Shown here piece by piece: positions 16,823 to 25,891 of a DNA stretch of 30,656 nucleotides. This stretch comes from CAYGUK01 sp964352985. Its GTDB lineage: Bacteria > Pseudomonadota > Gammaproteobacteria > JAHCLG01. The DNA lies in the NCBI GenBank assembly GCA_964352985.1, contig CAYGUK010000043.1:1-30656 (forward strand). The letters run 5' to 3'. A program made the position numbers and the translations under genes. The notes beneath the pieces are model-generated. The model was given only the letters and a program-made list of their open reading frames with translations, made no database searches and was not told the origin of the DNA. Each line of letters opens with the position of its first letter. Position 1 is the first letter of the stretch.

Positions 16823-17845
16823 CTATATAGCGTTTTTATCTATTACTTGACCAATTACAACCGGTTCACCACTCGGTTTTTGCAACACTTCTTTAACAAA
16901 AGACCAATTAATATTACCTTGATACTTATTTGTTTGTTCTTTAATAGCATCTATTTCTTGCGATAAATTTAATTTATTGGGATCATCACTTAAAGGTTGA
17001 TGAGCGGCCAAATAAATTTTATTTCCCTCAATGCCAATAAGATTAGGTGAATTTATGACATATATCTTGGGTGATAATTTGTTCGGTAACCACATAACAA
17101 TCGGCTTTAGTTCCTTAGGATTTTCATCATCAGGAATGGTTTTATCTGCATTTAATATAACGGTTTGATACAAGTCTTTAATATCAGCAGACCATAATCT
17201 GATACACCCCGAGGAAACTCTCAAACCAACTGAATTTTGATCAGACGTTCCATGAATTAAATAATCGCCAAGCGCACTAATACTCGTTCTTAATTTATAA
17301 AGACCAAGAGGATTCAACACACCAGGCGAAACAAATGGGGGTAAATCTTTTCCTGTTTTTTCAATTTGAATTTTTCTTAAAGAGACAGGAGGATACCAGC
17401 GGGGATATTTTGTAATTTCAGTAATATAAGCAGGATGATCAAAATTTGTTAATGGGGTATTCCAACCGATCCGACCAATAGCAATGGGATATGTTTTAAC
17501 TACATTCTGATCTTTAGGATAATAAAATATTCTTAACTCAGCGAGATTAATAAACAAACCTTGCAACTGACCTTTATTATTTTCAGGGAGAACAAATTGA
17601 TTAGGGATCACAACGTTCGTTCCAGCTAAAATAGGATGATAAGGATTAATTTTTGGATTGGCTTCGATCATTTCTAAGACCCCAATATCATAGTCCTTAC
17701 CAAGTTGATATAAAGTGGTTTTATTCTTGACCTTTATATTTATTATATTTCCGACCACATTGCCATTTGATGCTGATAAATCAAAGGTTTCTGCGAATAT
17801 CATTTGTGAAAATAAAATAAACGATATCAAAAATAAAATTTTCAT
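16823..17845 (-). CDS. Periplasmic L,D-transpeptidase with LysM domain (ErfK/YbiS/YcfS type)
   Basis: This 340-residue protein has a signal peptide (cut probably after IFA, residue 18). A LysM domain follows (about 36-82; TTLYQLGKDYDIGVLEMIEAN and ending GTNVVIP), which binds glycan strands. The YkuD catalytic domain covers about 93-255: YPRWYPP (147-153), His198 in LIHGTSDQ and SSGCIRL with nucleophile Cys214. Gram-negative enzymes of this architecture attach Braun-type lipoprotein to murein or make 3-3 cross-links. AGGA lies nine bases before the ATG. It is downstream of the amidoligase genes on the same strand, but 265 bases separate them, so a separate promoter is likely. Confidence 0.9.
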   Translation of the reverse strand: MKILFLISFILFSQMIFAETFDLSASNGNVVGNIINIKVKNKTTLYQLGKDYDIGVLEMIEANPKINPYHPILAGTNVVIPNQFVLPENNKGQLQGLFINLAELRIFYYPKDQNVVKTYPIAIGRIGWNTPLTNFDHPAYITEITKYPRWYPPVSLRKIQIEKTGKDLPPFVSPGVLNPLGLYKLRTSISALGDYLIHGTSDQNSVGLRVSSGCIRLWSADIKDLYQTVILNADKTIPDDENPKELKPIVMWLPNKLSPKIYVINSPNLIGIEGNKIYLAAHQPLSDDPNKLNLSQEIDAIKEQTNKYQGNINWSFVKEVLQKPSGEPVVIGQVIDKNAI

Positions 17846-18110
17846 TTTTTAATTCCTAATAAAACTAGCTAGTATATGCCTAATATTTATGCAAAAACCT
17901 AAGGTTAATTGCAAATAGGTATAACTCAAATAACAGTTCGTTTTGTATTATATTTTAAAACAATAGCACCTGTTTTAAACACCAACATAGACCGATTACA
18001 TTATCTTAATAATGCGCCGATTATATAGCAAATTAATATCCGATGAGCAAATATTTCTATTATTAAACACTGTAATTATTGACTGCGTCAAAATTAAAAT
18101 AGTGTTAATT

Positions 18111-19058
18111 TTAGGCCATTTGCTTAATATCGATAAAAGAGTGATAAATTTCATTATCAACAATATTCATATTAAATTGAATCATGTCAATAAATTCATG
18201 TAATCCTTTTCTTGAGATTTCATCAATATTTGTAGTATGCAAATACGTGTTTAATTGCTTAACCTCAGTTAACGCTTTACAAGGAGTTTTAGTATATTCG
18301 CAAATTTTTTTAACTGATAAATACGCATTGTGAAAACAATAACTCAACGAACGTGGGAATTCCTCGTCATAAATTAAAAAATCAGCAATATCGTTGTAAT
18401 TAATCGTGTGATATCTTTTTCGATACATTTCAAACGCACTGAGAGATTTTAATAGCGCGCCCCATTGCACAATATCATAAGACGAATTCACAGTTTCATG
18501 GGAAGGTAATAAGTTAAAATATTTCACATCCATCATTCTAACCGTTTTATCTGCGCGTTCTAATAATCTACCCATCCTCGAAAAATGCCATGCTTCATTG
18601 TGTGACATAGTGGTATTGGCAAGACCAACAAATAAATGATTCGCCATTTTTACTTCATAAAAGAAAGATTGCAAATCATCAACATTACGTTTGCGACGAT
18701 TTTTTTCGATAAGCAAATAATAACGATTGATTTGTTCCCACATTTCTGAAGATATGGTATCGCGTATAGAACGCGCATTTTCTCGTGCATTACGCACGCA
18801 AGAATGAATAGAATTAGGATTGTCATCATCAAACGTTAAAAAGTAAATCACATTTTCTTCTGTTGAAGCACTATATCTCGCATTAAAATCTTTATCATCG
18901 CCAGAGGTGATCACTATTGGTGCCCATTGGCTATTAGTATTTTCAAATTCTAAATCTAGAATTAATCTTAAATTAACATCAATAAAACGTGCAATATTTT
19001 CCGCACGCTCTAAATAACGACTTAACCAATATATAGCATCGGCAACACGGCTTATCAT
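18111..19058 (-). CDS. Alpha-E domain protein of the amidoligase system
   Basis: A 315-residue, all-helical protein. MISRVADAIYWLSRYLERAENIARFIDVN is the classic alpha-E opening; I therefore start at 19058 rather than at an upstream in-frame ATG. The start overlaps the stop of the ATP-grasp gene as ATGA, and GGAG lies eight bases upstream. Further family traits are the ARENARSIRDTIS helix and HFSRMGRLLERADKTVRMMD. Alpha-E proteins have no demonstrated catalytic activity; comparative genomics ties them to circularly permuted ATP-grasp ligases and transglutaminases, and they are sometimes fused to them. A partner or scaffold role with the ligase is inferred from the coupling. Confidence 0.9.
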   Translation of the reverse strand: MISRVADAIYWLSRYLERAENIARFIDVNLRLILDLEFENTNSQWAPIVITSGDDKDFNARYSASTEENVIYFLTFDDDNPNSIHSCVRNARENARSIRDTISSEMWEQINRYYLLIEKNRRKRNVDDLQSFFYEVKMANHLFVGLANTTMSHNEAWHFSRMGRLLERADKTVRMMDVKYFNLLPSHETVNSSYDIVQWGALLKSLSAFEMYRKRYHTINYNDIADFLIYDEEFPRSLSYCFHNAYLSVKKICEYTKTPCKALTEVKQLNTYLHTTNIDEISRKGLHEFIDMIQFNMNIVDNEIYHSFIDIKQMA

Positions 19059-20509
19059 TCTACACACTCCGATCTTGATTGCTCTAATACCCACGTATCT
19101 TTGCTACCCCCACCTTGAGATGAATTGACCACTAACGAATTTTCACGAAGTGCAACACGTGTTAATCCACCTGGTAAAACAAATGTGGTTTTACCAAATA
19201 ATATATACGGACGAAAATCAATATGACGTCCTACAATTTGATCATTGATGATAGATGGAGCACGCGACAGTGAGATAGTCGGTTGCGCAATATAATTTCT
19301 TGGTTTAGCTTTAATGAGTTCAGCAAATTTCTCTCGTTCTGATTTTGTCGAAGCAGGTCCAATTAACATACCATAACCACCAGACATGTTAACCGCTTTC
19401 ACCACCAGTTTTTCTAAATTTTTTATCACATAATCTTGCTGTGTTTTATCTTCACATAAAAAAGTCTCAACAATTGGGATAATCGGATCTTCATCGAGAT
19501 AATATTTAATAATATTCGTTGTATAAGCATAAATTGCTTTATCATCGGCAATGCCTGTTCCGGGCGCATTCGCTAACGTCACGTTTCCTTTTTTATAGCA
19601 TTCAATCAAACCCGGCACGCCAAGTAACGAATTTTCTAAAAAAACGGTGGGATCTAAATAATCATCATCAATGCGTCGATAAATAACATCAATTCGTTCC
19701 AATCCTGCCGTAGTTCGAACATTCACATGGTCATCAATCACGACTAAATCACGCCCTTCAACCAAAGGGATCCCCATTTGTTGCGCTAGATAAGCATGCT
19801 CGAAATAGGCTGAATTAAAAACACCCGGTGTTAACAATGCAATTTTTGGTTCCTCAACATGCTTGGGTGCGACACTTGTGAGCAGTTGATACAGTTGATC
19901 ACAATAATCTGAAACATGTCTCACTTTCATTGTTTTAAATAAATAAGGAAATGTCTTTTTTAAGGTCGCACGATTTTCTAACACATAAGAAATACCGGAA
20001 GGACAACGCACATTATCTTCTAAAACTAGAAATTGTCCCGAATCATTTCGAATTAAATCTGTTCCTGTAATATGAATCCAAATATTTTCAGGTGGGGTTA
20101 AACCAATACATTGATGTCGAAAACTTGAAGCTGAATAAATTAATTCTTTAGGAATAAAACCCGATTTAACAATTTTTTGTTCGCTGTAAATATCATTAAT
20201 AAATAAATTTAAAGCATGAATTCTTTGCTTTAATCCTTTTTCTAAAATTTGCCATTCATTACTGGAAATGATTCTTGGCAAAATATCAAAAGGAAATATT
20301 TTTTCCATTTTTTTCTTATTACCATAAACACCAAAGGTAATGCCTAAATTAAGCAATGCTAACTCTGCTGCTTTTTGTCGTCTTTTTAAAATATTTTTAG
20401 GTAAACTATTGATGTGATTGATAAGAGGCAAAGCAATGTTTCGAGGTGAACCATCTGCCGCAATTAACTCATCATAAAATCCATTTGTCGTGTAATCATT
20501 AAAATTCAT
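19055..20509 (-). CDS. Circularly permuted ATP-grasp peptide/amide ligase (type 2)
   Basis: A 484-residue soluble enzyme. Family motifs in order: MNFNDYTTNGFYDEL at the N-terminus, LEDNVRCPSGISYVLENR, DVIYRRIDDDYLDP, NAPGTGIADDKAIY, VVKAVNMSGGYGMLIGP and DFRPYILFG...PGGLTRVAL, ending NSSQGGGSKDTWVLE. These are the ATP- and magnesium-binding blocks of the circularly permuted ATP-grasp family (M. tuberculosis Rv2567 relatives), predicted to form amide bonds from a carboxylate and an amine. The substrate is unknown. The alpha-E gene overlaps its stop by four bases, and the glutamine-amidotransferase/transglutaminase gene ends 80 bases upstream, so the three are probably one operon. Confidence 0.92.
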   Translation of the reverse strand: MNFNDYTTNGFYDELIAADGSPRNIALPLINHINSLPKNILKRRQKAAELALLNLGITFGVYGNKKKMEKIFPFDILPRIISSNEWQILEKGLKQRIHALNLFINDIYSEQKIVKSGFIPKELIYSASSFRHQCIGLTPPENIWIHITGTDLIRNDSGQFLVLEDNVRCPSGISYVLENRATLKKTFPYLFKTMKVRHVSDYCDQLYQLLTSVAPKHVEEPKIALLTPGVFNSAYFEHAYLAQQMGIPLVEGRDLVVIDDHVNVRTTAGLERIDVIYRRIDDDYLDPTVFLENSLLGVPGLIECYKKGNVTLANAPGTGIADDKAIYAYTTNIIKYYLDEDPIIPIVETFLCEDKTQQDYVIKNLEKLVVKAVNMSGGYGMLIGPASTKSEREKFAELIKAKPRNYIAQPTISLSRAPSIINDQIVGRHIDFRPYILFGKTTFVLPGGLTRVALRENSLVVNSSQGGGSKDTWVLEQSRSECVE

Positions 20510-20589
20510 TATATTAACCTAACATATTCCATTGTGCCGCACAACTTTGCTAGTAAATATTACTAACGAGTGAACTCAGTTAAAAAAAA

Positions 20590-22392
20590 TTAGAGCTGTC
20601 GTACTTTTACATCTATCGATAACGTTTCCGTACCACCACCTTTAAATAAGGTACCAGTTGTGGGCGTTGCATCACGATAATTTCGACCACATGCTACGCG
20701 AATATGATCTTGCTTTACGATACAACCATTAGTCGGATCAAAACCTTTCCAACCAATAAAAGGAATATAAACTTCAACCCAAGCATGTGAGGCATCCGAC
20801 TGAATTTTATTTTCATAATTCGCCCCAGTATAAATATATCCCATGCGATATCGTGCGGGAATTGATAATAATCTGGCAAGACAAATAAATAAATTAGCAA
20901 AATCCTGGCACACACCTTGATGAGTCTCTAACACATCAAACGGTGTCGTTTGTAATGAAGTGACATTTTGCACGTATTGATAGTCTTCATAGATTCGCGT
21001 ATTAATATCCTTGATTGTTTCTAACACGTTATAGTCACAGCGCTCAACAAAACTCATCGCGTAATCCGTTAAGACGGATAATTGGGATTCGGGTAATTCT
21101 GTAGGAAGTAAATAAGGCGACATCATTTGTCTTTGCCAAGGCATCCACACTAAGGGAATTGAAGAACGTCGTACTAAATCACTGCGATTGTCAGGCAGTT
21201 TTTCATAAACTTTCACCTGGCTTTTACTGAATATTTGTAACTTTTTATAAGGTTTGCTAATGGTATAATGAACCGTGTTATTGCCAAAAACATCTTCAAA
21301 TTGTAAACATTCACCATCGACTGAAATAGAAATTTCAGAACGAATAATTTCTTGAATTGAATCTTCTTTTGGCTGTAATCGGAAAGTGTGAGTACTATGC
21401 TCTACTGCTTCGTCATATTCATAACTTGTAGAATGTTCAATATCAAAACTTTTAAATTGCATAGCGCTGCCATCTGGCTTTGTTGTTATTGAACGTAAGT
21501 TTTGAATTTTCACTGCATTTTTGCTTGGTGTCTCCTTGACTTTAGTTAATTGCGGCTCAAACGTTGTGCTCATTAAACGACTCCTTTCGTTTTGTGTTAA
21601 CTCGGCTTTACTTTTTTGCCAAATATTAATTCCTCTTTTAATTAAAATGACATCACCCTTATTTATCATCATTTGTTCAACTGAAGATAATTTTTCTGAT
21701 GAAACGATTAAACCAGAATGATAAGTATCTCGAGGATCTTCCATTTCAATCGAAATTGATTCCGACTCAATTTTTTTGGTGAAATATTCAGATAATAACT
21801 TACTAACATAAATTTCTTTTTCAGAATTCTCACCATGATAAACAAATAGTGTTTTACTGTCTGTCAGTATTAAATCCAACGTTCCAAAAGCTTCTAATTC
21901 TTTTAAACATGTTGAAATTAAACGGGCTGATTTTTTATTCAGTTCGGTAAATCCACTTTGTTGAATTTTTCCTAACAAATAACAAAACAAGAGTTCAGAA
22001 TCTGTATTACCAAGCGGCACTAAAAACCCTGATTGTAGATCATGCTTTTCTGTTAAGACTTTAATATCGCAAGTACCATTATGCAAAAATAACCAGTCTT
22101 TTCCAGCATAACTCCAACGAAAAGGTTGCACATCATGTAAGGTATATTGTTTAGAAATCCCTTTTGTTTTACACATGAAAATCGTCGACCGAAAATTATC
22201 CCAATCATTGACAACAGTACTTAGCTCATTAATATCTTGCTGGCGACTATCTTTAATCATGAGACTGCTATAATCATCATTCGGATACCATGCAAATCCC
22301 CAACCATTATTGACTGAGAAATTATTTATATTTTTTATTGTTAAACTCGGTGAGCTTAACATATCAAAATTAATGGCTAAAAATTCACTCAT
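20590..22392 (-). CDS. Fusion of degenerate class II glutamine amidotransferase-like domain and transglutaminase
   Basis: I start at ATG 22392 (MSEFLAINF) because AGGAG lies nine bases upstream and class II amidotransferases begin exactly there; this gives 600 residues. Residues 1-260 keep the fold marks of the YafJ-type domain: NGWGFAWYP (29-37), HNGT (104-107) and NTDSELLF (129-136). The nucleophile Cys2 is Ser, and the usual R-x-AT-x-G segment reads FMCKTKG. Residues 315-600 are a bacterial transglutaminase-like protein: an N-terminal beta domain (FDIEHSTSYEYDE), then Cys495 (QGVCQDFANL), His536 (ASHAWVEVY) and Asp552 (GFDPTNG), an intact triad. Glutaminase activity is doubtful; peptidase or amidase activity of the transglutaminase half is likely. 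Confidence 0.88.
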   Translation of the reverse strand: MSEFLAINFDMLSSPSLTIKNINNFSVNNGWGFAWYPNDDYSSLMIKDSRQQDINELSTVVNDWDNFRSTIFMCKTKGISKQYTLHDVQPFRWSYAGKDWLFLHNGTCDIKVLTEKHDLQSGFLVPLGNTDSELLFCYLLGKIQQSGFTELNKKSARLISTCLKELEAFGTLDLILTDSKTLFVYHGENSEKEIYVSKLLSEYFTKKIESESISIEMEDPRDTYHSGLIVSSEKLSSVEQMMINKGDVILIKRGINIWQKSKAELTQNERSRLMSTTFEPQLTKVKETPSKNAVKIQNLRSITTKPDGSAMQFKSFDIEHSTSYEYDEAVEHSTHTFRLQPKEDSIQEIIRSEISISVDGECLQFEDVFGNNTVHYTISKPYKKLQIFSKSQVKVYEKLPDNRSDLVRRSSIPLVWMPWQRQMMSPYLLPTELPESQLSVLTDYAMSFVERCDYNVLETIKDINTRIYEDYQYVQNVTSLQTTPFDVLETHQGVCQDFANLFICLARLLSIPARYRMGYIYTGANYENKIQSDASHAWVEVYIPFIGWKGFDPTNGCIVKQDHIRVACGRNYRDATPTTGTLFKGGGTETLSIDVKVRQL

Positions 22393-22419
22393 GCAATGAT
22401 TACTCCTACAAGTTGCTAA

Positions 22420-22449
22420 ATTGTACTCCTTTAATTTACTGTCATGCAA
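22420..22449 (-). promoter_or_regulatory. Candidate promoter for the amidotransferase-transglutaminase operon
   Basis: On the minus strand TTGCAT (22449-22444) and TACAAT (22425-22420) are 18 bases apart. The start would be near 22413, about 20 bases before the ATG at 22392. It overlaps the plus-strand promoter candidate. Confidence 0.45.
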
Positions 22450-22463
22450 TAACTCTGTATGAT
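22435..22463 (+). promoter_or_regulatory. Candidate promoter for the DUF2126 transglutaminase gene
   Basis: TTTACT (22435-22440) and TATGAT (22458-22463) have a 17-base spacer. Transcription would begin near 22470, giving a leader of about 27 bases with AAGG before the ATG at 22497. Confidence 0.45.
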
Positions 22464-22496
22464 TTAGCTAACAACAGGATTTGCAAGGTTTTAACA

Positions 22497-25400
22497 ATGA
22501 CGATTAAAGTTGCGCTTCGACATATCACACACTACCAATACGATAAATTTATTTCACTTGGCACACAAAGCATACGGCTAAAACCCGCTGCTCATACTAA
22601 GTCAGACATTGAATCATTTAGTTTAACAATTAAACCTAAAAAACATTTTCTCAATTGGCAACAAGACCCTTTTGGAAATTATATTGCAAATGTGGTATTT
22701 CCTGATAAAACCAATGAACTCTCCGTGAATGTCGACATTATTTTAAATATGAATGTATATAATCCCTTTGATTTTTTTCTCGATGATGCTGCTAGAAAAT
22801 TTCCATTTAATTACGAAGCAGAATTACGTGAATCATTATTACCTTATCTCGCTGTCACTGAGAAAGAAGAAAATTTATTATCATTTATTAAATCAATCAA
22901 TAAAAAACCGAAAAGCACCATTGATTTTTTAGTTGATCTCAATATAAAAGTTAATCAAAGTTTAAATTATGTCATTCGACTTGATCCCGGTGTGCAAAGT
23001 TGTGAAGAAACACTCATTAAAAAAACGGGATCATGCCGTGATATGGCTTGGCTATTGTGCCAAATTTTACGACATATGGGATTAGCAACTCGTTTTACAT
23101 CTGGCTATCTTATTCAGTTAAAAGCAGATATTAAATCATTGGATGGGCCTTCGGGTGCTGAAAAAGATTTTACTGATCTTCATGCGTGGACAGAAGTTTA
23201 TATTCCGGGTGCGGGATGGATTGGCCTTGATCCAACATCTGGTTTATTAGCTGGCGAAGGACACATTCCTTTATGTTGCACGCCATTCCCTAAAACTGCC
23301 GCGCCTATTAATGGCACGTTGGAAAATTGTCATGCCGAAATGAAACACACGATGACAGTTGAACGAATTCACGAAGATAAAAGAATTACCAAACCCTATT
23401 CCGCAGATGATTGGCAAACAATTAATTTACTCGGTGAAAAAGTAGATGAAGAATTAAAAAAACACGATGTTAGATTAACCATGGGCGGTGAGCCTACTTT
23501 TGTGTCTATCGATGATCCAAATGGTGATGAATGGAATTTTACTGCCACAAGTAAAAATAAAGAGTCACTAGCAAACACATTACTTCATCGACTAAAAAAA
23601 CAATTTGCAGAAAAAAGTTTAATTCATTATGGCCAAGGAAAATGGTGTCCTGGAGAAATTCTACCTCGCTGGTCAATGAATTGTTTTTGGCGAAAAGATG
23701 GCGAGCCAATCTGGGAAAATCAAGATTTATTAACCAATCATCCGGCTTCACTTACGGTAATTGATAGTAAAAAATTTTTAGAACATCTCGCATTAAACCT
23801 TGCCATTCCGGTTGACTATATTATTCCTGCTTTTGAAGATATAACTTATCATTTATGGCAACAACATAAATCACCGAATCAACGTAACATCGATGCAGCT
23901 GATCTTTATCAAAAAAGCGAAATTCAAAAAATACAACGTTTGCTTGAAAATAATATCACTCAACCTGTTGGTTACACATTACCTTTGGCCTTTTCACATA
24001 AACATGAACAATGGATAAGTAATCGGTGGCAATTTAAAACCGATAAATTAATATTATCAATTGGCGATTCGTCAATTGGATTTCGATTACCATTATATCG
24101 CCTACCCTTTGTCGATAATTCTGCTGAATTTCAATATGCGGAAAAAAGTGTTTTTGCAGAGTCTGATGATTTACCTAGCTTAAAATCGATTAAGGATTCC
24201 ATTCATCAACGCAGTTCGAATATTGAAAACACTTCACAACACTTTGCTGATCTCCCTAATGGTTATCTTAAAACTGCACTTTCAGTTGAAATCAGAGATG
24301 AGATGCTTTATTTGTTTTTACCACCGCTTTCTCGTTTAGAACATTACTTAGATTTAATTGCAGCAATCGAATTAACCTCGAAAGAACTCACCTTGCCCAT
24401 TCATATTGAAGGTTATGGTCCACCCAAAGATTTGCGCTTAAATCATTTTAGTATTACACCCGACCCCGGTGTTATTGAAGTCAATATCCAACCGACGGAC
24501 TCGTGGCAATCTTTGGTTCACTTGATAAAAACGGTATATCATGAAGCGCATTTATCCAGACTCACCACACAAAAATTTAAACTCGACGGCAAATGTGTGG
24601 GCACAGAAGGTGGCAACCATATTGTGATTGGTGCCAGAACGCCTGCTGACAGTCCTTTTTTAAGACGTCCTGATTTATTACAAAGCATGGTGACTTTTTG
24701 GCAACACCACCCCGCTTTATCTTATCTTTTTTCATCAACATTTATTGGCCCAACATCTCAAGCGCCAAGAATTGATGAAGCGAGAATGGACTCATTACAT
24801 GAACTCGAAATTTCTTTTGCGCAATTAAAAAATTCGAAATCAACACCACTGTGGTTAGTTGATAGACTATTTCGAAACATTTTAGTCGACATGACCGGCA
24901 ATACTCATCGTGCGGAATTTTGTATCGATAAACTCTATAATCCAAATCAAGATAATGGCCGACTCGGTCTTGTAGAATTGCGTAATTTTGAAATGCCACC
25001 ACATCCCGAAATGAATTTATTACAAGCCTTATTAGTCAGAGGCTTGATCGCACACTTTTGGAAAAAACCTTATCATCAAAAATTAATTCGCTGGGAAACC
25101 TTATTACATGATAAATATATGTTGCCCTATTATGTTTGGCAGGACTTCAAACAGATTATTCATCATTTAAAAAATGAAGGCTATGCTTTTCAAGATGAAT
25201 GGTTTATTCCCTTTTTTGAATTTCGTTTCCCAAAATATGGTGAGTGTAAAAGCCATGGTTTAATTTTTGAATTGCGCTCAGCACTCGAACCATGGCCCGT
25301 GTTAGGCGAAGAAGTTTATAAAGGCAGTGTCAGTCGTGCGGTTGACACTGCGGTTGAAAGACTTCAACTCAAAGTCACGGGTAAATTACCACCCTATCTC

Positions 25401-25763
25401 ATCATTACTTGTAACAAGAAAAAAATACATTTGCATCAAACTCAAAATAAAGATGTGCAAGTTGCAGGGATTCGGTTTAAAGCGTGGAATCCACCACAAA
25501 GCCTTCACCCAACCATTCAATCACAAGCGCCTTTAATTTTTGATCTCTATGATTTGCGTTATCAACGTGCAATCTATGGATTCACCTATCATGTCATGCA
25601 TCATGGCGGAAGAAGTTACGAGCAAGCGCCCATCAATGCCAATGAAGCAGAAGGTAGACGATTATCTCGATTCCAAGTTGGCGGGCATCATAGTGGTAGC
25701 TATTCAGTGGAGAATGAAAATAGTAGCAATGAATTTTCTTATACGCTTGATCTGAGGCTCTGA
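22497..25763 (+). CDS. Large transglutaminase-like / DUF2126 protein of the amidoligase system
   Basis: I start at ATG 22497 (MTIKVALRHITHYQYD), the standard opening of this family, with AAGG nine bases before; an earlier TTG at 22413 would run into the divergent gene's leader. The product has 1088 residues. Residues 1-270 are a bacterial transglutaminase-like unit with Cys180 (KTGSCRDMAWLL), His229 (DLHAWTEVYIP) and Asp245 (GLDPTSG). From about residue 329 (MGGEPTFVSIDDPNGDEW) to the C-terminal FSYTLDLRL is DUF2126, as in M. tuberculosis Rv2566. DUF2126 is found with circularly permuted ATP-grasp ligases; its own reaction is unknown. The intact triad suggests peptide or amide cleavage or transfer. 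Length and layout are those of complete family members. Confidence 0.92.
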   Translation: MTIKVALRHITHYQYDKFISLGTQSIRLKPAAHTKSDIESFSLTIKPKKHFLNWQQDPFGNYIANVVFPDKTNELSVNVDIILNMNVYNPFDFFLDDAARKFPFNYEAELRESLLPYLAVTEKEENLLSFIKSINKKPKSTIDFLVDLNIKVNQSLNYVIRLDPGVQSCEETLIKKTGSCRDMAWLLCQILRHMGLATRFTSGYLIQLKADIKSLDGPSGAEKDFTDLHAWTEVYIPGAGWIGLDPTSGLLAGEGHIPLCCTPFPKTAAPINGTLENCHAEMKHTMTVERIHEDKRITKPYSADDWQTINLLGEKVDEELKKHDVRLTMGGEPTFVSIDDPNGDEWNFTATSKNKESLANTLLHRLKKQFAEKSLIHYGQGKWCPGEILPRWSMNCFWRKDGEPIWENQDLLTNHPASLTVIDSKKFLEHLALNLAIPVDYIIPAFEDITYHLWQQHKSPNQRNIDAADLYQKSEIQKIQRLLENNITQPVGYTLPLAFSHKHEQWISNRWQFKTDKLILSIGDSSIGFRLPLYRLPFVDNSAEFQYAEKSVFAESDDLPSLKSIKDSIHQRSSNIENTSQHFADLPNGYLKTALSVEIRDEMLYLFLPPLSRLEHYLDLIAAIELTSKELTLPIHIEGYGPPKDLRLNHFSITPDPGVIEVNIQPTDSWQSLVHLIKTVYHEAHLSRLTTQKFKLDGKCVGTEGGNHIVIGARTPADSPFLRRPDLLQSMVTFWQHHPALSYLFSSTFIGPTSQAPRIDEARMDSLHELEISFAQLKNSKSTPLWLVDRLFRNILVDMTGNTHRAEFCIDKLYNPNQDNGRLGLVELRNFEMPPHPEMNLLQALLVRGLIAHFWKKPYHQKLIRWETLLHDKYMLPYYVWQDFKQIIHHLKNEGYAFQDEWFIPFFEFRFPKYGECKSHGLIFELRSALEPWPVLGEEVYKGSVSRAVDTAVERLQLKVTGKLPPYLIITCNKKKIHLHQTQNKDVQVAGIRFKAWNPPQSLHPTIQSQAPLIFDLYDLRYQRAIYGFTYHVMHHGGRSYEQAPINANEAEGRRLSRFQVGGHHSGSYSVENENSSNEFSYTLDLRL

Positions 25764-25891
25764 TTATATTTATCTTTTCATTTTATTTGAAAAATAAACC
25801 CTCAAAAATATAGAGTGAATACAGGATAAAAATAAAGAAACAAAATGTTACATTATAACCATCAAGTATTTGTTTTATGCTGGTGATAATA

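Noticed and set aside
18090..18112. A/T-only hairpin (8-bp stem) after the alpha-E gene
   Set aside because: It has no G-C pairs and no proper T-run, so it is not a convincing terminator in such AT-rich DNA.
18012..18203. 63-residue plus-strand open frame
   Set aside because: It overlaps the 3' end of the alpha-E gene on the other strand, has no ribosome site and a low-complexity Ile/Asn-rich composition.
22393..22449. Nineteen extra N-terminal residues for the amidotransferase fusion
   Set aside because: A longer start would bury the family's N-terminal nucleophile position and lacks a ribosome site, whereas AGGAG precedes the ATG at 22392.
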